Of a DNA stretch of 64,000 bases, positions 9,039-18,076 are shown one piece after another. A program made the translations under genes and the position numbers. Position 1 is the stretch's first letter. Each line of letters opens with the position of its first letter. Source of the DNA: DASXHD01 sp036488725. GTDB lineage: Bacteria > Myxococcota_A > Polyangia > Polyangiales > Polyangiaceae. Where the stretch lies: assembly GCA_036488725.1 (NCBI GenBank), contig DASXHD010000085.1:1-64000 (forward strand), read 5' to 3'. The notes under the pieces were generated by a model that did not search any database, had not been told where the DNA came from, and worked only from the letters and a program-made list of their open reading frames with translations.

Positions 9039-9875
9039 TTGTTCACCCGACGTGTTTTTCTCCGCCTCGCCGCTGCGAGCGCCGCGGTCGTCGCGCTTCC
9101 GGGTTGCGGCGCGACCCCCGAAAAGGCGCCGCCGGGGAGCTTCTTCACCGACCCCGAGTGGCGCGCGATGAACGCGCTCGCCGACGTCGTCTTGCCGCCC
9201 GACGATGCTCCGGGTGGCTCGGCGCTCGGCGCCGCGACGTACATCGACACGCTCATGCGCGCGTTCGACTCGAACCCGCCGCTCATTCACGCGGGAGGCC
9301 CCTACTCCGGGCGCCAGCCGTTCGCGAATTCGGACGGTACGCCGTCGGCGAATTTTCCCGAGAACGATTTCAAGAATTTCATTCCGCTCTCGCGCGTCGC
9401 CGATCGCGCGTGGCGGCTCCGCATTCTCGGGTCGTCCGGCGTGCCCGGCGGCGGGCCGAACGACGCGCTCCTCGGGCCGGTCGTCGGTTTGCGCGATCTC
9501 ATGAAGCAAGGTCTCGCGGCCGCGATCGCGGCGTCGAAGGATCCGATCGAGTCGCTCACGAACGATCAGGCGACCGCGATCTTCGCGCAGCTCGACGCGA
9601 CCTTTCAAAAGACGTTCGCCGAGCTCGTCGTCGAGGCCGCGTTCGCCGTGCCCGAATACGGCGGCAACGGGAATCTCGCGGGTTGGGCGATGATCCATTA
9701 CGCCGGCGACATTCAGCCGCTCGGCTACAGCCTCTTCGACGAAACGACGAGCACGTACGTCGAGCGCGTGCCCGTCTCGACCGCCGACCCCGGACCGGAT
9801 CTCGATCCGATGGACGACGACACCAACGCGCAGCTCACGCTCTACACGCACCTCTTGAATGGGAGGGTTTCGTGA
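9039..9875 (+). CDS. gluconate 2-dehydrogenase subunit 3-like Tat-exported protein
   Basis: 278 residues from TTG. The N-terminus TRRVFLRLAAASAAVVALPGCG is a twin-arginine signal followed by a possible lipobox (Cys23). The mature part contains the FFTDPEWRAMNALADVVLPPDD segment typical of the gluconate 2-dehydrogenase subunit 3 family, then helical sequence to NGNLAGWAMIHYAGDIQPLGY. Family members accompany GMC-type flavoprotein dehydrogenases and are thought to assist their export or electron transfer. The next gene is exactly such a flavoprotein, with overlapping stop and start, so the two very probably form one enzyme. Confidence 0.85.
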   Translation: MFTRRVFLRLAAASAAVVALPGCGATPEKAPPGSFFTDPEWRAMNALADVVLPPDDAPGGSALGAATYIDTLMRAFDSNPPLIHAGGPYSGRQPFANSDGTPSANFPENDFKNFIPLSRVADRAWRLRILGSSGVPGGGPNDALLGPVVGLRDLMKQGLAAAIAASKDPIESLTNDQATAIFAQLDATFQKTFAELVVEAAFAVPEYGGNGNLAGWAMIHYAGDIQPLGYSLFDETTSTYVERVPVSTADPGPDLDPMDDDTNAQLTLYTHLLNGRVS

Positions 9876-11569
9876 CGCTCTCGCTGAACGCGGTCGTCGG
9901 CAATGCGTCGCTCTCGACGTTCGACGTCATCGTCATCGGCGCGGGCGCGGGCGGATGCGCGGTCGCCGAGGTGCTGACGCGCTTCGGACAGAAGGTGCTC
10001 GTCCTCGAAGCGGGGCCGAATTATTTCATCGGGCTCGACGATCCGGCGAACGCGCCGACGTCGGTTTACTCGAACGACGAGGTGAAGCTCGATCGTCGCT
10101 TCATGCTCCGGCAGGATCCGATCGTCGAGCCACGAACATTTCGAGCGAGCGAGTCCGACGGCGACCGCACGTTCACCGGCGCGGTCTGCAACATCCCGAA
10201 GACGGTCGGCGGCGCCGCGCTCCACGCCGACGTGAAGACGCCGCGCTTCGCCCCCACGGATTTCCAGCTCGGAACGCTCATCGGCGGAAACGTGCAGAAT
10301 GCAAGCTTCGCCGATTGGCCCGTTCAGTACGACGCGCTCGAGCCGTTTTACGGGCACGCCGAGCGGGCGATCGGCGTGCAAGGTCTCGACGGCGCCGACC
10401 CGTTCGCCGGCCCGCGCTCGACGCCCTATCCGATGCCGCCCGGCGTCGGCATGTACGGCGCGCTCAAGGTCGCGAACGTCGCCAAGCAACTCGGGTACAC
10501 GGCGTTTCCATTTCCGACCGCGGTGACCTCGCAGCCGTACGACGGCCGCCCCGCGTGCAACGACTGCGGTTACTGCGGCGACTACGGCTGCCCGACGAAC
10601 GCGAAGGGCTCGCCCGCCGTGACGACGCTCCGCAAAGCGCTCCTCACCGGCAACTGTCAGCTCAGGCCCGAGACGCGCGCGATCAAGCTGCTCGTCACCG
10701 GAACGAGCGTGACCGGCGTCGTCGTGATCGCGCCCGACGGCTCGCAGCAAACGCTCACGGCGGATCGTTACGTCCTCGCCGCGACCGCGATCGAAGACGC
10801 GCGCCTCCTCTTTCTCTCCGATCCGGCAGGCGTCGGAAATTCGAGCGGCCTCGTCGGGCGCAATCTGATGTTCCACTACGGAACGCAAGCGATCGGAATT
10901 TTCAACGAGCGCCTCCACGGCGATCGCGGACGTTCGGTGACGCACGCGATCAGCGATTTTCGCGGCGTGCCGAACGATCCGAATCATCCGCTCGCCGGGA
11001 TCCTCGAGCTCGGCGCGGGCTACGGGCCGGTGAACGAAGCGATCACGTACGTCGAGAACACGGCGCCCTACGGCGCGCGGCTCAAAGCGCTCATGCGCCA
11101 GAGCCCGTTTCGCGATCGCGTCGCGTCGTTCTTGCTCCAAGCCGAGGACGCGCCGCAGCTCACCAACCGCGTCGACCTCGATCCCGCGGTCGTCGATCTC
11201 GACGGGCTGCCGGTCGCGCGCATCACGTACAAGAATCATCCGTTCGAGACTTCGGCGCGCGACTTCTACTCGCCCAAGCTGCTCGATCTCTTGCAAGCGG
11301 CGGGCGCCAAGTACGCGTTCATCGCGCCGGCGGACGACGTGCCGGGCGCGTCGCACTTGATGGGCACGCTACGCATGGGGACCGATCCAACGCTGAGCGT
11401 GTGCGACGAGTTCGGTCAGTTCCACGACGTCGGGAATTTGTACGCGGCGGACAGCTCGCTCTGGCCGACCTCGTCGGGGTTCAACCCGATCCTCACCATC
11501 GTGACGATGGCGACGCGCATCGCGGGAAACATGGTGTTTCCGGGCTCGCCGGAGAAGGTGATTGTATAG
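9872..11569 (+). CDS. GMC family FAD-dependent oxidoreductase
   Basis: 565 residues from a GTG at 9872 that overlaps the previous stop (GTGA) and has GGGAGG about 7 nt upstream. The FAD-binding Rossmann motif is VIVIGAGAGG (about 19-28). A Cys cluster CNDCGYCGDYGCP near residue 225 is typical of the GMC subgroup paired with subunit-3 proteins. The C-terminal GMC_C part has SHLMGTLRMG and SGFNPILTI, supplying the active-site His/Asn pair. It likely oxidises an alcohol or sugar and passes electrons to a membrane carrier. It has no signal of its own, so co-export with the Tat partner is inferred. Substrate unknown. Confidence 0.92.
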   Translation: MTLSLNAVVGNASLSTFDVIVIGAGAGGCAVAEVLTRFGQKVLVLEAGPNYFIGLDDPANAPTSVYSNDEVKLDRRFMLRQDPIVEPRTFRASESDGDRTFTGAVCNIPKTVGGAALHADVKTPRFAPTDFQLGTLIGGNVQNASFADWPVQYDALEPFYGHAERAIGVQGLDGADPFAGPRSTPYPMPPGVGMYGALKVANVAKQLGYTAFPFPTAVTSQPYDGRPACNDCGYCGDYGCPTNAKGSPAVTTLRKALLTGNCQLRPETRAIKLLVTGTSVTGVVVIAPDGSQQTLTADRYVLAATAIEDARLLFLSDPAGVGNSSGLVGRNLMFHYGTQAIGIFNERLHGDRGRSVTHAISDFRGVPNDPNHPLAGILELGAGYGPVNEAITYVENTAPYGARLKALMRQSPFRDRVASFLLQAEDAPQLTNRVDLDPAVVDLDGLPVARITYKNHPFETSARDFYSPKLLDLLQAAGAKYAFIAPADDVPGASHLMGTLRMGTDPTLSVCDEFGQFHDVGNLYAADSSLWPTSSGFNPILTIVTMATRIAGNMVFPGSPEKVIV

Positions 11570-12486
11570 TGCAACATTCGCGATTCACCATCGACAGCGA
11601 CGTTCGGCCGGAGTTCACGGCTTGTTATTTGCGCGTCGCGGGGGACGAGTGCGCGTTCATCGAGGCGCACACCTCGCACGCGACGCCGCGCCTCCTCGCC
11701 GCGCTCGCCGACCACGGGAAAAAACCCGAGGACGTTCGCTGGATCGTGGTCACGCATGCGCACCTCGATCACGCAGCGGGCGCGAGCGCGCTCGTCGAGG
11801 CGTGTCCGAACGCGACGCTCCTCGCGCACCCGCGCGCCGCGCGTCACTTGATCGACCCGAGCAAGCTCGTCGCGTCGGCGACCGCGGTCTACGGCGCCGA
11901 GCGGTTCGCGAAGCTCTACGGAACGATTCGGCCGATTCCGAAAGAGCGTGTTCGTACGCTCGAGGACGGCGAGACGTTCGCGCTCGGCGACGCGACCTTG
12001 CGCGTGCTCCATACGACCGGGCACGCGAATCATCATTTCGTCGTCGACGATCCGGCGATCGAGACGGTCTTCACCGGCGACACGTTCGGGCTCGTGCATC
12101 CGCCGCTCCAGAAATTCGGGCGGTTCGCGCTGCCGTCGACGAGCCCGACCAACTTCGACGCGGCGGCCGCGAAAGACAGCCTCGCGCGCGTGCTCGCGCT
12201 CGGCGAGCGGTTCGTCGCGCCGACGCATTTCGACGCGTGGGAAGACTCGAAGGTCATCGCGGCGCAGCTCGATCGCTTCCTCGATCGCGCGGCGCGCTGG
12301 GTCGACGAAGCGGCGAAGTCGGGCGACACGACCGACGCGATGACGAAAGCGCTCTCCAAAAAATGGCGCGACGCGATCGTCGAAGAGGCGCCCAAGTTCG
12401 GCGCGACAGAGATGGAATTTCTTTCGCTCGACATGGAGCTCAACGGCCAAGGTCTCGCCGTCGCCGCGGCAGCCAAGCGCGCGTGA
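11569..12486 (+). CDS. metallo-beta-lactamase-fold hydrolase
   Basis: 305 residues from a GTG at 11569 sharing its first base with the stop of the GMC gene (TAGTG). The dinuclear metal site is complete: THAHLDHAAG (HxHxDH, about 59-68), HTTGHANHH, FTGDTFG and a late PTHFD His. No signal peptide, so cytosolic. The class covers glyoxalase II-like and many other hydrolases; the sequence does not fix the substrate. The tight coupling suggests that it handles a product of the upstream dehydrogenase, which is an inference. Confidence 0.88.
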   Translation: MQHSRFTIDSDVRPEFTACYLRVAGDECAFIEAHTSHATPRLLAALADHGKKPEDVRWIVVTHAHLDHAAGASALVEACPNATLLAHPRAARHLIDPSKLVASATAVYGAERFAKLYGTIRPIPKERVRTLEDGETFALGDATLRVLHTTGHANHHFVVDDPAIETVFTGDTFGLVHPPLQKFGRFALPSTSPTNFDAAAAKDSLARVLALGERFVAPTHFDAWEDSKVIAAQLDRFLDRAARWVDEAAKSGDTTDAMTKALSKKWRDAIVEEAPKFGATEMEFLSLDMELNGQGLAVAAAAKRA

Positions 12487-12992
12487 TGCGCGCGTCGCTC
12501 TTCGCCGCTGCGCTTTTCTTCGCGATCCCGGCGCGCGCCGAGCCGAAGACTTTCGACGACGCGCTCTTCGTCGAAGCGGGCACCGCGTTCATCCCGTACG
12601 CGAACGACGTGCCGCTCATGATCAGCGGCGGCGTGCGCATCGCGAAGCTTCACGAGATTTGGATTCGCGGCGGCTTCATGCCGACCGGCGACGACGTGCG
12701 GCTCGGCTTCGGCGCGGCGGGTTATCGCGCGGTCTTGCGGCCCGGACGCGTCGTTCGGCCGTTTTTCGGCGGGCTCTTCGCGGGCCTTCCCGAGACGTGC
12801 TCGCACGACGCGCTCGGAAATCCGGCGTGCACCAAAGATCCGATCTTCATTTTCGCGGCGACCGGCGGCGTGCGCTTCGAGCCGGTGCGGTGGCTCGGGG
12901 TCAACTTGAGCCTCGCCTTCGGGCTCGACTCGTATCCGAACCCGTTCGGCATGGTGGAGCTCGGCGTCTCCTTCGCGCTGCCGCTCGACTGA
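12486..12992 (+). CDS. small outer-membrane beta-barrel-like protein
   Basis: 168 residues, start overlapping the previous stop (ATGA). A Sec signal peptide ends at PARA (about residue 18-19). The mature part alternates hydrophobic and polar residues in strands (VPLMISGGVRI, IWIRGGFMPTG, VRLGFGAAGYRAV, WLGVNLSLAFGL, FGMVELGVSFAL) with a terminal hydrophobic strand. This pattern fits an 8-stranded outer-membrane barrel. CSHDALGNPACTKD may form a loop disulphide. Last gene of the four-gene redox cluster; ends 1 bp before the convergent gene. Confidence 0.7.
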   Translation: MRASLFAAALFFAIPARAEPKTFDDALFVEAGTAFIPYANDVPLMISGGVRIAKLHEIWIRGGFMPTGDDVRLGFGAAGYRAVLRPGRVVRPFFGGLFAGLPETCSHDALGNPACTKDPIFIFAATGGVRFEPVRWLGVNLSLAFGLDSYPNPFGMVELGVSFALPLD

Positions 12993-12993
12993 G

Positions 12994-14010
12994 TCAGCGG
13001 CAGCAGACGGTTCGCGGCGTCGTCGGCGAGATTTGGACCGACGTCGTCCCGGTCGCATGACACGTGAAGCTCGGCGTCGCCGTGTACGTCGCGCCGCGCA
13101 CGGTGCTGCCGCCGTGACCGGTCGCGGCGCACGTCTTTCCGTCGCTCGGGAGCGCGACGAGCTCGTTGTTGCATTGCCCGTCGGTGAAGAAATGCACTTC
13201 GGGCGACTGACAGGACCCGGTCAAGTTGCAGCCGGTGCCGCAGTCGGCGCAGGTGGCGGTCGCCGACTTGGCGATCGAGATTTTCTTCGCGAAGCTCGAG
13301 CCGGTCGGGCACGGCTGATCGCCGTCGGTGACGATGCACGCCGAGTAGCCAGCGGGCGCATAGCCGTTGCACGCCGCGGACATGCACGACGGATCGGGCT
13401 CGCACAAACGCACCGGCGTCGTCGCCACCGAGCCGCTGCTCTGGGTCTGCGCAGTACAGGAGCCGCCTTGCGGTCCGATGGCTTGCGACTCGTAATCGTT
13501 GTCGATGCTGGCGCCGCCGAAGCCGCCGATGCTCGCGCAGGCTCCTTTGGTGAAATTGAGCGAGCCGCCCTGGCTGCTGCAGCTGCTATCGCCGCTATAG
13601 TAGGTCGCGATCTGACCGGTCGTGCAATCCGGGTCGGAAGTCTTCGTGCACGCACACGCGCACGCTGCCGATCCGGCGGAGTACGCGACGTCGTCCTCTT
13701 GTTTGGAGAAGGGCGCGGCGCACGCGCTCGTCGGGTTCTCGACGTACGCGACCGGCGTCCAACCCGTGGGCACCTCGGGCGGTGTGCATTGATTCGCGTC
13801 GTCGTCGCACGGGCCCGCTTCGATCGGCGGCGCCGAATCCACGACGTCGGGGCCGCCGCCGTCGGTGATCGCGCCGTCGGTCGGCGCTTTCACGTCGACC
13901 GACACGTCGACGCCCACGCCACCATCATCGACTGGAGCGAGACCGCTCTCGTCGAGACCACAACCCCCGCACGCGAGCAGAATGAGAGCCCCCGCGACAC
14001 GAAGCGCCAT
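12994..14010 (-). CDS. Cys-rich lipoprotein of unknown function
   Basis: 338 residues. Lipobox LLACGGCG puts the lipid Cys at about residue 14, followed by an Asp/Gly/Val linker to about 70. The remainder has over 25 Cys, many in pairs or short spacings (CACACTK, CEPDPSC, CADCGTGC, CCR at the end), so it is probably a disulphide-rich surface module. No family recognised. It lies 12 bp downstream of the tricorn protease gene, but a TAATGT hexamer in that gap suggests that it can also be transcribed alone. Confidence 0.75.
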   Translation of the reverse strand: MALRVAGALILLACGGCGLDESGLAPVDDGGVGVDVSVDVKAPTDGAITDGGGPDVVDSAPPIEAGPCDDDANQCTPPEVPTGWTPVAYVENPTSACAAPFSKQEDDVAYSAGSAACACACTKTSDPDCTTGQIATYYSGDSSCSSQGGSLNFTKGACASIGGFGGASIDNDYESQAIGPQGGSCTAQTQSSGSVATTPVRLCEPDPSCMSAACNGYAPAGYSACIVTDGDQPCPTGSSFAKKISIAKSATATCADCGTGCNLTGSCQSPEVHFFTDGQCNNELVALPSDGKTCAATGHGGSTVRGATYTATPSFTCHATGTTSVQISPTTPRTVCCR

Positions 14011-14016
14011 GATGAA

Positions 14017-14022
14017 ACATTA
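14017..14022 (-). promoter_or_regulatory. leaderless-type -10 hexamer for the gene at 14010
   Basis: TAATGT in context gtgaTAATGT, 12 nt upstream of the ATG. It fills the 12-bp gap after the tricorn stop codon. Confidence 0.45.
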
Positions 14023-17000
14023 TCACGGCGGAGGCGCGCGCGGCAGACGGTCGCCGTAATTCGGATACGCGGGACGAATCAGTTTTTTCGGCGGGTTTTT
14101 CGCGAGGTCGTCCATCGCGATCGCGACGGCACGCTCGAGCTGCGGATCGTGACCTTGGCGAACGAGCGCGGGATCTTGCTCGACCTCGACGTCGGGCGCG
14201 ATGCCGTGATTTTCGACTTCCCACTGGCCGCTCGTGCCGTAGAGCGCCCAGCGCGGCGCGGTGACCGAGCCGCCGTCGATGAGCTGCGGATAACCGCCGA
14301 TGCCGACGAGCCCGCCCCACGTGCGCACCCCGACGAGCGTTCCGACTTTTGCTTTCTTGAAGAGCCACGGCAGCGCGTCGCCGCCGGAGCCGGACATCTG
14401 GTTCGCGATCATCACTTTCGGCCCGTAAATCGCCTGCTGCGGGAGCACGATGTCGTCGCCCTCGCGCGTGGCCGCTCCGATCTGCGGCGTCCATTGAAGG
14501 ACGTTCACGATGTAATCGGCGATGTAGCCGCCGTGATTGAAGCGCTCGTCGATCACGACTGCGTCCTTGCCGACCTCGGTGAAGTAATAACGATCGAAGT
14601 TGGTGAGCCCGCCGCCGTGCGTGTCGGGGATGTAGACGTAACCGACGCGCCCCTGCGAGAGGTCGCTCACTTTTTTGTGATTGTCCTCCATCCACGTGCG
14701 GAGGCGCAGCGAGCCGTCGGAGCCGATCGGGACGACGGTGAACGTGCGCGTGCTCGAGCCTTCGGGGCGCGAGTCGACGGTGATCACCGTTTGTTTTCCC
14801 GCGCGGCCTTGGAAGAGTCGATCGACGTCGTCGTCGCCTTTGAGCTCTTGCCCGTTGACCGTGATGAGGTAGTCGCCTTCTTTCACGTCGACGCCGGGCT
14901 CGGTGAGCGGCGCGCGCAAACCCGGGTTCCAATTTTCGCCGTGGAGGATGCGCGCGAACCGGTAGCGCCCGTTTTCGATTTTGTAGTCGGCGCCGAGGAG
15001 TCCCACGTTGACGTGATCCTGCCGCGGATAATCTCCGCCCTGCGCCCAGACGTGACCGAGGACGAGGTTCGAGAGCATCTCTTCGAAGAGCGCGTTGAGA
15101 TCCGCGCGCCCCGAGATGCCGGCGAGGAACGGCTCGTACGTTTTTTCGGCGGCCGCGAGATCGAGACCGTGCGCGTGCGCGTCGTAGAGGAAGTCGCGCT
15201 CGATGCGCCAGATCTCGTGATAAATCTGCTTCCACTCGGCGCGCGGATCGATCCACACCGAGACGTCGCCCATCGGGAGCTTGCCGTCGTCGTCTTTGGG
15301 CGGCGCGTCGGCCGAGGTGATGAACCAATTCGAGCCGCGCGCGAAGAGAACGCTCTTGCCGTCGGCCGTGACCTGGAACGTCGCGAGATCGTCCTTCGGC
15401 GCTTCGATCTTCGTGAAAAATTCGGCTTTGCGTTTCTTCGGGTCGTAACGCATGACCGTTCGCTGCGGCTGCTCGTCGCTCGAGCGTTCGTAGTCTTCGT
15501 CGGTCATGACCGTCGGCGCCGACGTGACGAAGACCGCGCCGTTTTCGGCGACCTCGAGATCCTGCCAGTTGGTGCGGTCCATCGGCATCGCAATGATGCG
15601 TTGATCGATGCCGTCGAAGTCGATGCGAACGTCGGTCGGGCCTTTTTTCTTTTTCGCGCCGCCGTCCGCGCCCGCGTCCGAGCCTTCTTCGTCGCTCTCC
15701 GGCGCGAGCGGCGAAGGCACGTCCTTCTGCAGCACCGCCGCGTAGACGCTGCTCGTCACCGGTCGCGCCATCGACGTCATCTCGCTGTTGTTCTGTCCGA
15801 GGCCGACGTCGGTGCTCGCGAGGAAATAGAGCAGCTTGCCATCGCGATCGAACCGCGGCGACGACGCGTCGCTTCGCGCGTCGGTCACTTGGTGAGCCTT
15901 CTTCTCGTCGAGCGAGTAAACGAAGATCGCGTGAAAGTGGTTGTCGAGCTCTTTGACGTACGTGAGCCACTTCGAGTCGTGGGACCACGTCTCGTCGAAG
16001 CCCGCGCCTTCGTATTTGGCGGTGTCGATCTTTTGCGGCGTCGGGCGCTCGATGTCGATGAGCCACAAGTTGAGACGCTTGTCGGTGAGCGCGATCTTCT
16101 TGCTGTCGGGTGACCAGCGCGGCGAATAAAAATACGAGGGTGGGTCGCCGAGGTTGATGAAGTGCGTCGGGCCGAGACCGTCGGGCGCGCGGAAGTAGAG
16201 CGCGTATTCGCCGCCTTGATCCGAGAGCCACGCGATCCATTTTCCGTCGGGCGACCACGCGGGATCGCGATCGGCGACGCCCGGGCTGCGCGTCAGGTTG
16301 CGGACGTCGCCTTTCTTCTTCGGCACCGAGAGGATCTCGCCGTGCGCCTCGAAGAGCGCGCGCTTGCCGGTCGGCGAAACGGCGGCGTGGAGAATTTGGC
16401 GGCGGCTCACGTTCTCGAAGCGCGCGCGCACTTGCGGGAGCTCATCGGCGATTTCGACTTTGACCGGGTGCTCTTGGTGGCTCGCGAGGTCGTACAAATG
16501 AAGCGCGCCGAGCGTCTCGAAGACGATCGCGCCGGGACCTGCCGACGCCGAACGAACGTCCCACCCGTTCGGATCGCGCCAGAGCATGCGCGCGGCGCCG
16601 CCCTTGGTGTCGGTCGCCCAGAGCGAGAACGGCCCGTCTTTGTCGGAGATGAAATAAATCGAATCGCCGTCCCACATCGGGCGGCGCTGGTTTTCGTCGG
16701 CGCGCGGGACTTTGACGATCTTCGAATCGGCGAGGTCGGCGATCCAAATCGGCGTGGCTTGGCCGCCGCGATATTTTTTCCAACCCGGCTCCCACTGCGG
16801 AAACGGGATGTACGCGAGGTGCGTTGCGTCGGGCGAGTACGCGGCGTCGACGCCGGATGGAAGCGGCAGCTCCTCGGCGAAACCGCCGGTCAACGGAACG
16901 GTGAAGAGCTGCGGGAGATCGCGCATCGTCGCGCGCGTCGACAAGAAGAGGACGCGCTTGCCGTCCGGGGTGAAGCCGAGCGCGATGTCCGTCCCGGGGC

Positions 17001-17421
17001 CCCACGTGAGCCGCTTGAGCTCGCCGCCGGTCGAGGGAACGACGTAGACGTCGGTGTTGCCGTCGAACGTTCCGGTGAACGCGATTTGCGATCCGTCGGG
17101 CGAAAAAATCGGCCGGCTGTTTCGGAGCTGGCCCGAAACGATTCGACGCGCGACTCCGCCTTCGCGCGCGACCGTCCAAATTTCTCCCGCGAACGAAAAT
17201 GCGATCTCGGTTTTGGAGAGCGACGGATATTGGAGGAGAAGCGGTCCTTGGAGCGGCGTGCCGGGCGGCGGTGGCGCGGGGGGCGGCGGCGCGCTCGCGG
17301 TCACCGTGGGGAGCGCGCTCACCGGGCTCTCGGTCGCGAGCTTCGGCCCCTCGATCGCGAGGATCACGAGCAGCACACCCAGAAGCAAGAAGCCCACGAG
17401 CGCGCGTCCGTCGGATTTCAT
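14023..17421 (-). CDS. membrane-anchored tricorn-type S41 protease
   Basis: 1132 residues. The ATG at 17421 is preceded by GGAGG. Residues 9-25 form one hydrophobic anchor, followed by a Pro/Ala linker. Two beta-propeller regions follow (TolB-like units such as WSPDGKWIAWLSDQGG, FSPDGSQIAFTGTFDG; about 75-330 and 340-620), with an acidic/Lys-rich insert near 590. Then come the tricorn core-1/C1 region (about 720-800, LVLGHVWAQGGDY), a PDZ domain (about 830-920, EGDYLITVNGQEL) and the S41 core-2 with MSGSGGDALPW, whose Ser (S1010 or S1012) is the expected nucleophile. Tricorn proteases degrade peptides; archaeal tricorn is cytosolic, whereas this one is tethered. Confidence 0.92.
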   Translation of the reverse strand: MKSDGRALVGFLLLGVLLVILAIEGPKLATESPVSALPTVTASAPPPPAPPPPGTPLQGPLLLQYPSLSKTEIAFSFAGEIWTVAREGGVARRIVSGQLRNSRPIFSPDGSQIAFTGTFDGNTDVYVVPSTGGELKRLTWGPGTDIALGFTPDGKRVLFLSTRATMRDLPQLFTVPLTGGFAEELPLPSGVDAAYSPDATHLAYIPFPQWEPGWKKYRGGQATPIWIADLADSKIVKVPRADENQRRPMWDGDSIYFISDKDGPFSLWATDTKGGAARMLWRDPNGWDVRSASAGPGAIVFETLGALHLYDLASHQEHPVKVEIADELPQVRARFENVSRRQILHAAVSPTGKRALFEAHGEILSVPKKKGDVRNLTRSPGVADRDPAWSPDGKWIAWLSDQGGEYALYFRAPDGLGPTHFINLGDPPSYFYSPRWSPDSKKIALTDKRLNLWLIDIERPTPQKIDTAKYEGAGFDETWSHDSKWLTYVKELDNHFHAIFVYSLDEKKAHQVTDARSDASSPRFDRDGKLLYFLASTDVGLGQNNSEMTSMARPVTSSVYAAVLQKDVPSPLAPESDEEGSDAGADGGAKKKKGPTDVRIDFDGIDQRIIAMPMDRTNWQDLEVAENGAVFVTSAPTVMTDEDYERSSDEQPQRTVMRYDPKKRKAEFFTKIEAPKDDLATFQVTADGKSVLFARGSNWFITSADAPPKDDDGKLPMGDVSVWIDPRAEWKQIYHEIWRIERDFLYDAHAHGLDLAAAEKTYEPFLAGISGRADLNALFEEMLSNLVLGHVWAQGGDYPRQDHVNVGLLGADYKIENGRYRFARILHGENWNPGLRAPLTEPGVDVKEGDYLITVNGQELKGDDDVDRLFQGRAGKQTVITVDSRPEGSSTRTFTVVPIGSDGSLRLRTWMEDNHKKVSDLSQGRVGYVYIPDTHGGGLTNFDRYYFTEVGKDAVVIDERFNHGGYIADYIVNVLQWTPQIGAATREGDDIVLPQQAIYGPKVMIANQMSGSGGDALPWLFKKAKVGTLVGVRTWGGLVGIGGYPQLIDGGSVTAPRWALYGTSGQWEVENHGIAPDVEVEQDPALVRQGHDPQLERAVAIAMDDLAKNPPKKLIRPAYPNYGDRLPRAPPP

Positions 17422-17446
17422 GAACCCTCCACGCGGCGAAGGTACT

Positions 17447-18022
17447 TCAACGCGCGCGCCAGGTGCAGACGAACTCGTGGTGCGGTCCGCCCTGCCCCGC
17501 GCAAACGGCTTCGCGCGCGTCGTCGTTCACCGTCACCCCGATGCGCGCCATCGTCTGGATCATCCAGCCTTCCATGAGCTCGCAGTGGGCGCGGTCCATC
17601 TGAGGAAAATCTTCGATGCGGAGGCGCGTATCGCTCGGCTCCCACGCGACGGCGGTCATCGTGCCGGCGTTTCGGTAGTAGCTGGACCAAACGCGCGAGC
17701 ACGATCGAATCAGCCGCTCGGGGCTCGCGAGGGCGACGTAAATTTTGAACATGGTGCCGAGGTCGCGCTCGCCCGCGGTCGCGCCGAGATCGCGGAAGAA
17801 CTTCGCGTTGGCGCGTCCGAAGCGGAACTTCAGCGCGTAGAGGAGCTCGATGTACGCGTCGTAGGGGTAGTAGCGAAGCGGCTGAACGCGCTCGGCGAAG
17901 AGCGCCGCCGACGCCGGGCTCAGCGCCGCGACGATCTCGTCGATTCCCGCGCGGCCGATGCGGTTTTTGGCGAACGCGAACAGACCGAGGAGCGCGCGCC
18001 CGCTGACTTCCGGCTTCCCCAC
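17447..18022 (-). CDS. V4R/heme-NO-binding-like (DUF2378-type) protein
   Basis: 191 residues. The hydrophobic/aromatic pattern RYYPYDAYIELLYALKFRF, then SSYYRNAGTMTAV and LMEGWMIQTMARIGV, ending CAGQGGPHHEFVCTWR, recalls the DUF2378/V4R sensory fold common in myxobacteria. That assignment rests on pattern memory, so it is tentative. The start could be GTG 18028 or GTG 18022; the second fits a TATACT hexamer 14 nt upstream. Its stop lies 25 bp before the tricorn ATG, so the two may be co-transcribed. Confidence 0.7.
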   Translation of the reverse strand: MGKPEVSGRALLGLFAFAKNRIGRAGIDEIVAALSPASAALFAERVQPLRYYPYDAYIELLYALKFRFGRANAKFFRDLGATAGERDLGTMFKIYVALASPERLIRSCSRVWSSYYRNAGTMTAVAWEPSDTRLRIEDFPQMDRAHCELMEGWMIQTMARIGVTVNDDAREAVCAGQGGPHHEFVCTWRAR

Positions 18023-18076
18023 GGGCACGGAGTATACGGCCTTAATCGGCGCCTACACGCGACCGTAGAAGCGTGT

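Noticed and set aside
13033..16113. 1026-codon + frame opposite the tricorn gene
   Set aside because: Antisense shadow with Arg/Asp-rich sequence; the minus frame has clear propeller, PDZ and S41 motifs.
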